Below the pieces are notes generated by a model that made no database searches, had not been told where the DNA came from, and worked only from the letters and a program-made list of their open reading frames with translations. From NCBI GenBank assembly GCA_021802655.1, contig JAJZRP010000018.1, positions 1 to 39,062 on the forward strand: a stretch of 39,062 nucleotides of DNA. The letters run 5' to 3'. The DNA comes from Pseudomonadota bacterium (lineage in GTDB: Bacteria > Pseudomonadota > Gammaproteobacteria > Burkholderiales > JABEVD01). Of this stretch, positions 9,145 through 17,138 are shown piece after piece (position 1 is the first letter of the stretch; each line of letters starts with the position of its first letter). Made by a program: the position numbers and the translations under genes.

Positions 9145-9474
9145 ATGGCATATCATATCAATGGGGTTGACGTCGCAACCGATGACGATGGCTATTTGCT
9201 CGAGGCAGACTACACCAGCGAGGCGGTCGAAGTCATCGCTGCGGCAGAAGGCATTGCACTCACGCCGGATCACTGGAAGGTCGTCGATTATATGCGCGAC
9301 CAATACCGCGAGCACGGCCACACGCCCAATTTCAGGAACATGCTGAAGGAGGTTCAGGAATTCTGGCCCGAGGCGGACAGCAAGGCGCTCTATGACCTCT
9401 TCCCAATGGGACCTGCAAAGCAGGGCGCGAAAGTGGCCGGTCTGCCCCAGCCTTATGGAAAAGGCGGATACTGA
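9145..9474 (+). CDS. DsrC/TusE/RspA-family protein lacking both conserved C-terminal cysteines (RspA-type)
   Basis: MAYHINGVDVATDDDGYLLEADYTSEAVEVIAAAEGIALTPDHWKVVDYMRDQYREHGHTPNFRNML...YDLFPMGPAKQGAKVAGLPQPYGKGGY, aligned to DsrC ...FPYGPGKQACKVAGLPKPTGCI. Confidence 0.92.
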   Translation: MAYHINGVDVATDDDGYLLEADYTSEAVEVIAAAEGIALTPDHWKVVDYMRDQYREHGHTPNFRNMLKEVQEFWPEADSKALYDLFPMGPAKQGAKVAGLPQPYGKGGY

Positions 9475-9485
9475 AGGAAATCAAA

Positions 9486-9965
9486 ATGGAAAAATTCAAT
9501 GCCAATGTCGTACTGAATGTGAAGGGAACGACCTGTCCCGGCCCCCTTCTGGGGGCCAAAAGGATGGTGGACGAACTCGGGGCAGGGCAAATCCTGCTTC
9601 TGATATCCGACTGCCCCGGCACTCAGGATGACCTTTTCGCCTGGACGAGGCAGACCGACAACCAGGTTGTGCATACCGAAAAGCTGCCGGACGGGGGAAC
9701 GGGCTATTACATCAAGAAAGGCAGGGGCCACGAATACCATGCCAACGTGCTGCTCGACATTCGCGGCGTGCTCTGCCCGGGACCCATCGTCGAAGCCAAA
9801 AAACTTCTCAACGGCATGCAGTCCGGCGAAATCCTGAAGCTCACCAGCAACTGTCCAGGAATCCGCTCCGACATCGAGGGCTGGGCAAAAACGACCGGCA
9901 TGAGCATCCTCGAAGCAGCGGAAATCGCTCCCGGCGAATACGATTTCTACATCCGGAAGGGATGA
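9486..9965 (+). CDS. Tandem TusA-domain fusion protein (two sulfurtransferase domains)
   Basis: 159 aa with internal duplication: LNVKGTTCPGPLLGAKRMVDEL..LISDCPGTQDDLFAW and LDIRGVLCPGPIVEAKKLLNGM..LTSNCPGIRSDIEGW. Confidence 0.9.
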   Translation: MEKFNANVVLNVKGTTCPGPLLGAKRMVDELGAGQILLLISDCPGTQDDLFAWTRQTDNQVVHTEKLPDGGTGYYIKKGRGHEYHANVLLDIRGVLCPGPIVEAKKLLNGMQSGEILKLTSNCPGIRSDIEGWAKTTGMSILEAAEIAPGEYDFYIRKG

Positions 9966-10561
9966 TGCGGGTCAAGAGCCGCTGGTTCAAAAGCAATCGG
10001 GAAAAGTCCCCGCAGGAAATCGCAGGCGCTGCAGCCTTCATCCTGTGGAAAATCGCCCAGAACGCGCTCAAGAACATGAGGAGCGCCGATTTCGACATCG
10101 AAGCCGGCCCGCAGTACTTCGATTATCTCCGGGAATTCCTGATTTTCCTGGTGCAGATCGCGGACAGGATCGCCTTTGAAAAAATGGATCATGATTCCAG
10201 GGTGGCCTTCACCACCGAACTTGCGCTCAGGGTCGCCGAAAATTTTGCAGAGAACAGGAGCGCCCTGCTGGGACTGTCTTTGGGGGCATGCAAAAGCGAA
10301 TTCATAGATCGTTACAACGAACGCTCGAACGTCTATTCGGAATGCGGCTTTGGTGAGGACGGCCCCGATTTCGCCTTCATCCGCTATCTCGGACATTCCA
10401 TACTGGAATTCTGCGAGGAAAGGGACAAGAGCTGGGTCGTCGACCGGATCATGGCCATCGAAGCTCCCGAAGCCGTCTCGACGGTGCAAAGGGCCATGAA
10501 AGGGCTGCTCGAAGAAGAATCCGCCGAGCAAAGGCTGGGGTCCGGAATCGGCCCGGACTGA
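9962..10561 (+). CDS. Uncharacterised protein, translationally coupled to the TusA-TusA gene
   Basis: 199 aa ORF; start overlaps the preceding stop (ATGATG); no family recognised. Confidence 0.75.
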   Translation: MMRVKSRWFKSNREKSPQEIAGAAAFILWKIAQNALKNMRSADFDIEAGPQYFDYLREFLIFLVQIADRIAFEKMDHDSRVAFTTELALRVAENFAENRSALLGLSLGACKSEFIDRYNERSNVYSECGFGEDGPDFAFIRYLGHSILEFCEERDKSWVVDRIMAIEAPEAVSTVQRAMKGLLEEESAEQRLGSGIGPD

Positions 10562-10562
10562 A

Positions 10563-11384
10563 ATGGACCGGAATACCTACCTTTCATGGCGGGAAGCGAA
10601 ATTCAGGGAAAGCCCCGCGTCCGTGAACGAACTGATCGTCGAAGTAAAAAATCCCGAGGCGCTGACGCAATCCGAGTTCGATGCGATACGGGCAAGGATA
10701 CTCAGAGCCAACATGGCGATCTACGCGAGCCCCGTACCCGATATCGACATGAGGTGCTTCGGCAGGCAGTTCGGACTCGAAAATCTCGATGCCAACTGGC
10801 TGGCCGGGGAAGACGGCGTTTCCAGAATCGCCGTCTCGGAAAGCGGCCAGGGCTACATTCCCTACACCGACAAGCCGATCAAATGGCATACCGACGGCTA
10901 TTACAATCCGATTGATCGGAAAATCCGTGCGATGCTGCTGCATTGCGTACAGGATGCCGAAATCGGCGGGGAGAACCGGCTGATGGATCACGAGATCCTG
11001 TATTGCCTGCTCAGGGATGGAAACCCGCAATACATCCGGGCGCTCTCGGAGCCCGACGCGATGACGATTCCCGAAAGAATGGGAGAAGACGGTGTCGCGC
11101 GGGCCGAAGAAACCGGCCCGGTTTTCTCCTTCGATCCCGACGGGCACCTGCACATGCGCTACACTGCGAGAACCCGGTCGATCCGATGGAAGCAGGACGC
11201 CGTCACGCTGGAGGCTGTTGCCGCCATCGAGGCACTGCTGTCCGCCCCTTCCCGGCATGTTTTCCAGGCAAAACTCGAGCCCGGCATGGGGATCGTCTGC
11301 AACAACGTGCTGCACGACCGGTCGGGATTCTCGGGAAACTCGCGCCTGCTCTACCGCGCCCGCTATTACGACCGCATCAAATGA
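10563..11384 (+). CDS. TauD/TfdA-like Fe(II)/2-oxoglutarate-dependent dioxygenase
   Basis: 273 aa; HxD motif in KWHTDGYYNP, distal His in NNVLHDRSGF and downstream Arg (RLLYRARYYDR); starts 1 nt after the previous stop. Confidence 0.87.
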   Translation: MDRNTYLSWREAKFRESPASVNELIVEVKNPEALTQSEFDAIRARILRANMAIYASPVPDIDMRCFGRQFGLENLDANWLAGEDGVSRIAVSESGQGYIPYTDKPIKWHTDGYYNPIDRKIRAMLLHCVQDAEIGGENRLMDHEILYCLLRDGNPQYIRALSEPDAMTIPERMGEDGVARAEETGPVFSFDPDGHLHMRYTARTRSIRWKQDAVTLEAVAAIEALLSAPSRHVFQAKLEPGMGIVCNNVLHDRSGFSGNSRLLYRARYYDRIK

Positions 11385-11386
11385 AA

Positions 11387-11416
11387 AACCCGCCCCCTTT
11401 TGCAAGGAGACGGGTT
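11387..11416 (-). terminator. Rho-independent terminator between convergent operons
   Basis: Stem AACCCGCCCCCTT/AAGGAGACGGGTT with TTGC loop (two mismatches); on the minus strand followed by TTTTT, so it best serves the fadL-like gene. Confidence 0.75.
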
Positions 11417-11431
11417 GATTGATTTCAAGCC

Positions 11432-12685
11432 TTACCAGCCGTAGGAAATGCCCAGAGAATCTTCGGAAAGGGTATTGCTGACATTTCCTCCACCATATGA
11501 CGGGGGAATGTCATTAACGCCGGATACGGTATTGCTGAAGGCATGCATGTAGAACACTGATATCTCGGATTTGTCGGCAAGCTTCCAGGTCGCACCCAGC
11601 GTCACATTGTCGGTGACCACGCCGGGCGCCAGGATGTTGAAGAAGGTTTCCGATGTCGCATAGGGCTCCTTGTTGTGGGCCCATCCGGCCCGCAAGGTCA
11701 GCGTGGAACTCCAGTCGTGGCTGACGCCGATCTTGTACACCGTCATGTTCTGCCAGCCGAATCCCGCACCGTTCTGCGCCCCTAGATTGAAGGGAACGCC
11801 GCCGAGCGGGTTATTGATCGACGTCACATCGCCGTACATGATTCGCTGGATGTCGAAGGCGACTGTGGTTGTCGGGACAGCCTTCACCGCGATACCCACG
11901 CCATAGGTGGCGGGAATGTCGAAACTGCCCAGATTGGCGAACAAGCCGCTGTATTTGCTGAATTTTGTCATTCTGGTCTTGGTCTGGTAGGTTGCGCCCA
12001 ATGTCACATCGGGAGTAACCTGCCCTATCCAGCCGAAATGGAGTCCATATCCCGTAGACGTGTCGGTACCATTATTTGAGGTTGAATTTGTCCCAACTCC
12101 CGGCGCTGTTGCATAAGAAAATCCCTGAATGCCCTGCGCGGAAAAGGTCTGGTAGGCAAGATTCAGGGAAATGCCAACCGAATTGTGCTCATCCACCTTC
12201 TTCGACCAGGTTGGCGCAATGAAAAGCTGTTTAAGGTTCACCCCACCCTCACCCTGCCCGCCGTAAGCGGCAAAGGGATCGTTCATGTAGCCGGTGTTCA
12301 TGCCACCGTTGCCGTAGATGGATACACCGAGCGAATAATCCGGCGCCATCATCTTGTTGTAGCCGAAATTCGGGATCAGGAACTTACTGATATTGTTGCC
12401 ATCGTAAGAGCCGTTGGCTCCAGGAGATCCGGCTCCGGTTATCTGCGAACTCCTGTCAGGATGGAACAACTCAAGGCCGAAATCGATCCTGTCACCGACC
12501 ATCACCATCCCTGCGGGATTGGTCGCGGCAGCCAGAGAATCCTGGGGAAACGCGATGCCCACTCCGCCCATCCCTTCGGACTTGATGCCGTAGCCGTTCG
12601 AGAAATAGCCGTTGGTCGCATAAGCTGCCGGGGTGATCAGCCCGCCAGCAATCATCATCGAAACCAGCAATTTCCTCTTTTCCAT
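11432..12685 (-). CDS. FadL/OmpP1-family outer membrane transport protein
   Basis: 417 aa; signal peptide then TNGYFSNGYGIKSEGMGGVGIAFPQDSLAAATNPAGMV, typical of the FadL N-terminus; C-terminal beta-barrel ending in W. Confidence 0.92.
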   Translation of the reverse strand: MEKRKLLVSMMIAGGLITPAAYATNGYFSNGYGIKSEGMGGVGIAFPQDSLAAATNPAGMVMVGDRIDFGLELFHPDRSSQITGAGSPGANGSYDGNNISKFLIPNFGYNKMMAPDYSLGVSIYGNGGMNTGYMNDPFAAYGGQGEGGVNLKQLFIAPTWSKKVDEHNSVGISLNLAYQTFSAQGIQGFSYATAPGVGTNSTSNNGTDTSTGYGLHFGWIGQVTPDVTLGATYQTKTRMTKFSKYSGLFANLGSFDIPATYGVGIAVKAVPTTTVAFDIQRIMYGDVTSINNPLGGVPFNLGAQNGAGFGWQNMTVYKIGVSHDWSSTLTLRAGWAHNKEPYATSETFFNILAPGVVTDNVTLGATWKLADKSEISVFYMHAFSNTVSGVNDIPPSYGGGNVSNTLSEDSLGISYGW

Positions 12686-12722
12686 GGTGCCCCTCTCTCT
12701 ATGTAGTAATAAGAATTACCGC

Positions 12723-13190
12723 TCAAACGAACAGACAGATATCGGTTTCCCCCGCGAACTCCATGAAGGTTGCCGCACCGCCATATTCGATCCCATCGAT
12801 GAAATCGCTCTTCTCGAATTCGAATAGATCGACCGTCATCTGGCAGGCGATGAACTTGACGTCCGCCTCCTGGCAGAGGCTGCGCAGTTCCTCAAGAGAA
12901 GCGACCCCTTTCTTTTTAAGCTTGTTCTTCATCATCATCGTCGCCATGGATTCCATTCCAGGCAGCATTTGCACGAAAACCGGCATCGGAACCGGCATCG
13001 GCATCGCAGGATTCGCGAGCGGACTGATCTTGACATCGGAAAGATCCTTCTTCAGAAGCTGCAGCCCGTAGAAAGTGAAGAATACCTGTACGTCGTAACC
13101 CAGGGCGGCAGCGGTGGAAGCCAGAATGAATGGCGGATAGGCCATGTCAAGGGTGCCCTTGGTCGCGATGATCGCCATTTTCTTTGTCAT
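12723..13190 (-). CDS. dsrE2: DsrE2-like (DsrE/DsrF/DrsH-like) peroxiredoxin-fold sulfur-transfer protein
   Basis: 155 aa MTKKMAIIATKGTLDMAYPPFILASTAAALGYDVQVFFTFYGLQLLKK...; Met/Pro-rich central segment; adjacent to tusA. Confidence 0.88.
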   Translation of the reverse strand: MTKKMAIIATKGTLDMAYPPFILASTAAALGYDVQVFFTFYGLQLLKKDLSDVKISPLANPAMPMPVPMPVFVQMLPGMESMATMMMKNKLKKKGVASLEELRSLCQEADVKFIACQMTVDLFEFEKSDFIDGIEYGGAATFMEFAGETDICLFV

Positions 13191-13221
13191 AAAATTTCCC
13201 CTTTATCGAACCTGGCCAACA

Positions 13222-13449
13222 TTACTTCTTCCTCATGAAGAAGACGTATTCCCCGCCTTCCTCGCTCTGGGAAAGCAACTCGTTTCCGGTCTGCTTGGCA
13301 AAAGCCTGCATGTCCTTGACGGAACCGCAGTCGGTCGAAACAACCTTGAGCACCTGTCCGGAATCCATGTCAGCAAGGGATTTCTTGGTCTTCAGGATGG
13401 GGAGGGGGCAATTGAGGCCGCGTGCGTCGAGTTCTTTCTGAAAATCCAT
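13222..13449 (-). CDS. tusA: TusA family sulfurtransferase
   Basis: MDFQKELDARGLNCPLPILKTKKSLADMDSGQVLKVVSTDCGSVKDM; CPLP active site; start trimmed from the longer ORF. Confidence 0.95.
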   Translation of the reverse strand: MDFQKELDARGLNCPLPILKTKKSLADMDSGQVLKVVSTDCGSVKDMQAFAKQTGNELLSQSEEGGEYVFFMRKK

Positions 13450-13539
13450 AGCTGTCTCCGTAAAATTACAAATCCATGTTTCATCGGCGTGAAACATACT
13501 CGAAATATAATGCTATTAGGCGGAATTTGCCATTCTTGC

Positions 13540-13587
13540 GTCTATAGCCGAAATGGGTAATACCCATATAACCCGCATGGGGGGTAG
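13540..13587 (+). promoter_or_regulatory. Composite motif site B upstream of tusA-dsrE2-fadL, containing a perfect inverted heptamer pair
   Basis: GTCTATAGCCGAAATGGGTAATACCCATATAACCCGCATGGGGGGTAG; ATGGGTA-A-TACCCAT (13553-13567) is a perfect palindrome and matches the NarL heptamer TACYYMT. Confidence 0.7.
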
Positions 13588-13589
13588 GC

Positions 13590-14387
13590 TTATACATGCA
13601 CGGCCAGAACCGGTTTTTCCGCTTGCCCCACCACTTTCTGCGTCGTCCCGCCTGAGCGGACATCCCCCATGCCCACCACGATCAGGTCGATATCTGCAGG
13701 CGCCGCAAGAATTTCGTCGCAGGGCCTGCCAACGCGCACCATTTCGTGAACCTCGGCACCCAGCCCTCGCGCCAAATCGGCATTGATCGAGACGTTGTAT
13801 TCCGCTCCCTTCCTCGATGCCTCGCTCGAAGCGACGCTCAGGACATGAAGCGGCAAACCGCATTCCATGGCAATCGAGGCTGCCACGCTGGCAACCCTTG
13901 CAGAACGTTCCGATCCGTCCACGGCAGCCAGTATCCCGCGCGACCACATGCTGCAGGCGCGCGGCACCATCAACACGGAACAGGGGGCGGAACCGATGAT
14001 CCTGCTCACCATTTCCCCGATCAGAAGCTTGGCCAGAAAGCCGCGCCGGCCGCGGCGCCTGATGACGATAAGATCGGATTTGCAATTCAATGCCTCCTGA
14101 ACGATTTCATCCGCAGGCGCATCCCCTCTTCTTGCCCGGATATCGACCGAAACTCCCATTTTTTTTGCATTCATCCGCAGATCATCGACCTTGGCGGCGA
14201 TATCCTGCTCGGTTCGGTCGGCAAGCCTGTGGGCTGCCATTTCGAACTCGGGATTGCTCAAAACGGGCACGACAACGGAGAGTGGAAGATTGCATCGCCT
14301 CGCCATTTCGAGCGCGACACGCTCCGCACCCGAATCGAATTCGGTGCGTTCCGTGGCAAGCAAAATATTTTTGAAAGGATGATCCAT
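13590..14387 (-). CDS. Universal stress protein with two Usp domains
   Basis: 265 aa; N-terminal FKNILLATERTEFDSGAERVALEMA and C-terminal GILAAVDGSERSARVASVAASIA...DLIVVGMGDV. Confidence 0.88.
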   Translation of the reverse strand: MDHPFKNILLATERTEFDSGAERVALEMARRCNLPLSVVVPVLSNPEFEMAAHRLADRTEQDIAAKVDDLRMNAKKMGVSVDIRARRGDAPADEIVQEALNCKSDLIVIRRRGRRGFLAKLLIGEMVSRIIGSAPCSVLMVPRACSMWSRGILAAVDGSERSARVASVAASIAMECGLPLHVLSVASSEASRKGAEYNVSINADLARGLGAEVHEMVRVGRPCDEILAAPADIDLIVVGMGDVRSGGTTQKVVGQAEKPVLAVHV

Positions 14388-14388
14388 G

Positions 14389-14808
14389 TCAATGTTTCCC
14401 CGAGATCAGGCCAGATGCGACCGACACCAGGATGGCGATTTCCAGCACACACAGTATAAGGTAGATCCAGTCGCGCCGCTTCGCATAGACCGGTATGACC
14501 GCAAGGATGCAGAATATGGAGCAGCCGGAAAGGATCGCGATGCCGAGAAAGCTCGCAAGATCGCCGCTGCCCAGCATCCCGATCCAGGCCCATCCCTTCG
14601 GCATACCGGTAACTTTCAGATATTCGTCTGCCGGCAGGTTCCAGACCTGCGGCAGGTGCTCAAGCGGGATCCTGGCCGGCAGGATTCCGAGCGCATAGGC
14701 GACGAAAGTGCCTATGAGCGTCAGAAACCCCAAAAGGGTGCTCCAGTGCAGCCAGGCAGCGTAGCGCAACTGCTCCCCCTCATATTGCCCGGGATCATTC
14801 AGGCCCAT
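14389..14808 (-). CDS. Small integral membrane protein coupled to the TauE-like gene (possibly DUF1634-type)
   Basis: 139 aa with three hydrophobic segments; start overlaps the TauE gene end; DUF assignment tentative. Confidence 0.75.
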   Translation of the reverse strand: MGLNDPGQYEGEQLRYAAWLHWSTLLGFLTLIGTFVAYALGILPARIPLEHLPQVWNLPADEYLKVTGMPKGWAWIGMLGSGDLASFLGIAILSGCSIFCILAVIPVYAKRRDWIYLILCVLEIAILVSVASGLISGKH

Positions 14809-15719
14809 ATTCCGAGTCCTTTCAGCAATGCGCCGACGCCAGAGACGAACAGCATGGCGATCACCATCCTGCGTATCACCGAGGCATTCAGCACCGACAA
14901 AAGATGCGCCCCTATCCTCGCCCCGATCATCATGCCGACGACCGAAGGCACCGCGATGATGGGCAATATCGCGCCGTTATCGAGGTAATACCAGGTCGCA
15001 GAAGAACTGGCCGTGGTCAGGATAAGGCTGGAAGTGCCCGCAGCCACCTTGAGCGGAACCCCCATCAGGAGATTGAGAACGGGCACGTTGGCCCATCCCG
15101 CACCGACGCCGAAAAGCCCGCCGAGAAACCCGATCACCAGGAACAGCGCCATGCCGAGCGGCGTGCGGTGAACCTGCCAGCTCACGTCTTTCCCGGAAAT
15201 CGCATCGCGGAACATGCCATGGATGCCGAGCATTCCGGAAAGCGGATCGGATGCAGGCACCTGGGGATACTCGGACTTCCTTGCGACAGCCATCAATACG
15301 ACGATGCCCAGGATGGTAAGCCCCAGGGCGACCTGAACCACATCGGCAGGCAAGGCAAGGCCCAGCATGGCCCCCCCTATGGCACTGATGGATGCGCCGA
15401 ATGCAAGCGGCATCGCAAGGCGAAGATTGGCAAGCCCCACCTTCAACAGGGAGGGCCCCGCTGCAAGCGAACTCGCAAGCGCAACGAGCAGTCCTGCGCC
15501 GCGTACGAAATCGAGGTGAAAAGGAAAGAAACTGCCGACAATGGGCACGAAAAGCACCCCCCCTCCGACTCCGGCCGGAACCGCCACGATCCCGAGGAAG
15601 AAGCAGACGACAAAGAGCGCAAGCGGCCACACCCACCAGGCGCTGGCGCCAGTTGCAGCGCCGGCGGCAAATACTGGATGCGCGAAAAAAAACAGGGTCA
15701 GCGGCAAGCAGCGCATCAT
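14799..15719 (-). CDS. TauE/SafE family sulfite/sulfonate exporter
   Basis: Multi-TM with repeated GVGGGVLFVP and GGLFGVGAGWANVPVLNLLMGVPLKVAAGTS motifs; start uncertain (15719, 15764 or 15836). Confidence 0.9.
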   Translation of the reverse strand: MMRCLPLTLFFFAHPVFAAGAATGASAWWVWPLALFVVCFFLGIVAVPAGVGGGVLFVPIVGSFFPFHLDFVRGAGLLVALASSLAAGPSLLKVGLANLRLAMPLAFGASISAIGGAMLGLALPADVVQVALGLTILGIVVLMAVARKSEYPQVPASDPLSGMLGIHGMFRDAISGKDVSWQVHRTPLGMALFLVIGFLGGLFGVGAGWANVPVLNLLMGVPLKVAAGTSSLILTTASSSATWYYLDNGAILPIIAVPSVVGMMIGARIGAHLLSVLNASVIRRMVIAMLFVSGVGALLKGLGIWA

Positions 15720-15916
15720 GGAAGCACCCGTTCCGGCGCCGTTACGGCAACATGGAACAGTCATATGACTTTCATTTTTCGCCCGGATTGCTGCCGGATC
15801 GTGAAATAAGGTCGATAAGGGCATAGGCTTCTGCAATTGGTCAATACGCTAATATATCCCATTGTGCTCAACTCGGCATGAGAACTTCCTTATTAAGCGC
15901 AACCCAGGGGGTATAC

Positions 15917-15958
15917 GTCTATAACCGCAATGGGGGGGCATGCATAACCCCATGAGGG
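15917..15958 (+). promoter_or_regulatory. Composite motif site C between the TauE operon and the two-component system
   Basis: GTCTATAACCGCAATGGGGGGGCATGCATAACCCCATGAGGG; includes inverted repeat ATGGGG-N12-CCCCAT (15930-15953). Confidence 0.65.
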
Positions 15959-16013
15959 AATGGCTTTATCACTATAGTGTTGCAAGGCATGACAAATGAT
16001 TTATAATCCGGGG

Positions 16014-17138
16014 ATGAGCGCAGCAGCGAAGGAATCCGTTCCAGAATCCACGCTCTCGGTCAGCGACGAATGTTCGACGCTGATCGAGGGGTTTCTAGGG
16101 ACGATCGCAAAGATGACAGGCGCAATAGCTGGCGCAGTGCGCGTTCATTCCCCTGATGGGAAGGAACTGCGCCTGGTTGGCTCTTTCGGCTTGCCGCCTG
16201 ACGTCGTCGAATGCGAAGATGCCGTCAATCGTAATTGCGGCGCTTGCGGCATGGCCGCCCGCGGTTCGGGAAATTGCTCATCCGGGGTTGAGGCATGCAT
16301 GCTCCGCAACGGCCGTGGCTTTTTCGGAAAAACCTGTAAATGCATGATCGCCGTTCCTCTTGAGGTCAGGGGAAAAACGACAGGCATCTTCAACCTGTTT
16401 TTTGCCTCGACTCAGGCAATTCCGGAGGAAACCGAAAAGAACCTGCGATCCTTCGGCGAGCTTCTCGGCACCGCTCTGGAAAACTCGATACGCTCCCGCG
16501 AAATCAGAAGAATGGGCCTGATGACGGAGCGGCGACTGATGGCCAACGAAATCCATGATTCCCTTGCCCAGACCCTGATTTACGCGAGAATGCGCATGAG
16601 TCTTTTGTGTGAGGCAATAAAATCCGGAAACGAGAGTCTTACCGGAAAATATGTGAGCGACGTCAATGAAGCGCTGGCTTCGGGTCAGCATGCCGTGCGC
16701 GAACTCATCACCCACTTCCGCAGCCCGATGGACCCGCTGGGGCTGCAGCACGCGCTGCGCGAACTCGTCGACGAATTCAGGGAGCGCACCGGCATCGCTC
16801 TCGACTACACCAACCGTATTGCCGATTTTGTGCTTCCCATCGAATATGAACTCCAGGCATTCCACATCGTCCGGGAGGTTCTGGCCAATGTCGCCATGCA
16901 TTCCAGGGCGACTCGCGCGAGCCTTGCCGTGACTTGCCATGACGGATGCTACCTGTTCACCATCGAGGACAATGGCTCCGGCATTCCCGACATCGTCCCG
17001 AGCGAAGGGCATTATGGCCTGACCATCATGCGCGAACGAGCCATGCGCCTGGGCGGCAAGATCGAGGTGGAAAGTGCGAAAGAGCTTGGCACCAGGGTAA
17101 TGCTGAGTTTCCCGATCACCCAGGAGGTCATGCAATGA
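16014..17138 (+). CDS. Soluble GAF-domain histidine kinase, NarX/NreB-like (HisKA_3) with Cys-rich GAF region
   Basis: ANEIHDSLAQTL H-box; HATPase motif DNGSGIPD; seven Cys in about 55 aa (CEDAVNRNCGACGMAARGSGNCSSGVEACMLRNGRGFFGKTCKC); no TM segment evident; start may be 15996. Confidence 0.9.
   Translation: MSAAAKESVPESTLSVSDECSTLIEGFLGTIAKMTGAIAGAVRVHSPDGKELRLVGSFGLPPDVVECEDAVNRNCGACGMAARGSGNCSSGVEACMLRNGRGFFGKTCKCMIAVPLEVRGKTTGIFNLFFASTQAIPEETEKNLRSFGELLGTALENSIRSREIRRMGLMTERRLMANEIHDSLAQTLIYARMRMSLLCEAIKSGNESLTGKYVSDVNEALASGQHAVRELITHFRSPMDPLGLQHALRELVDEFRERTGIALDYTNRIADFVLPIEYELQAFHIVREVLANVAMHSRATRASLAVTCHDGCYLFTIEDNGSGIPDIVPSEGHYGLTIMRERAMRLGGKIEVESAKELGTRVMLSFPITQEVMQ

Noticed and set aside
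12979-13012. Direct repeat aaccggcatcggaaccggcatcggcatcg inside dsrE2
   Set aside because: Encodes the PMPVPMP stretch in the Met/Pro-rich segment of the protein; explained by coding sequence.
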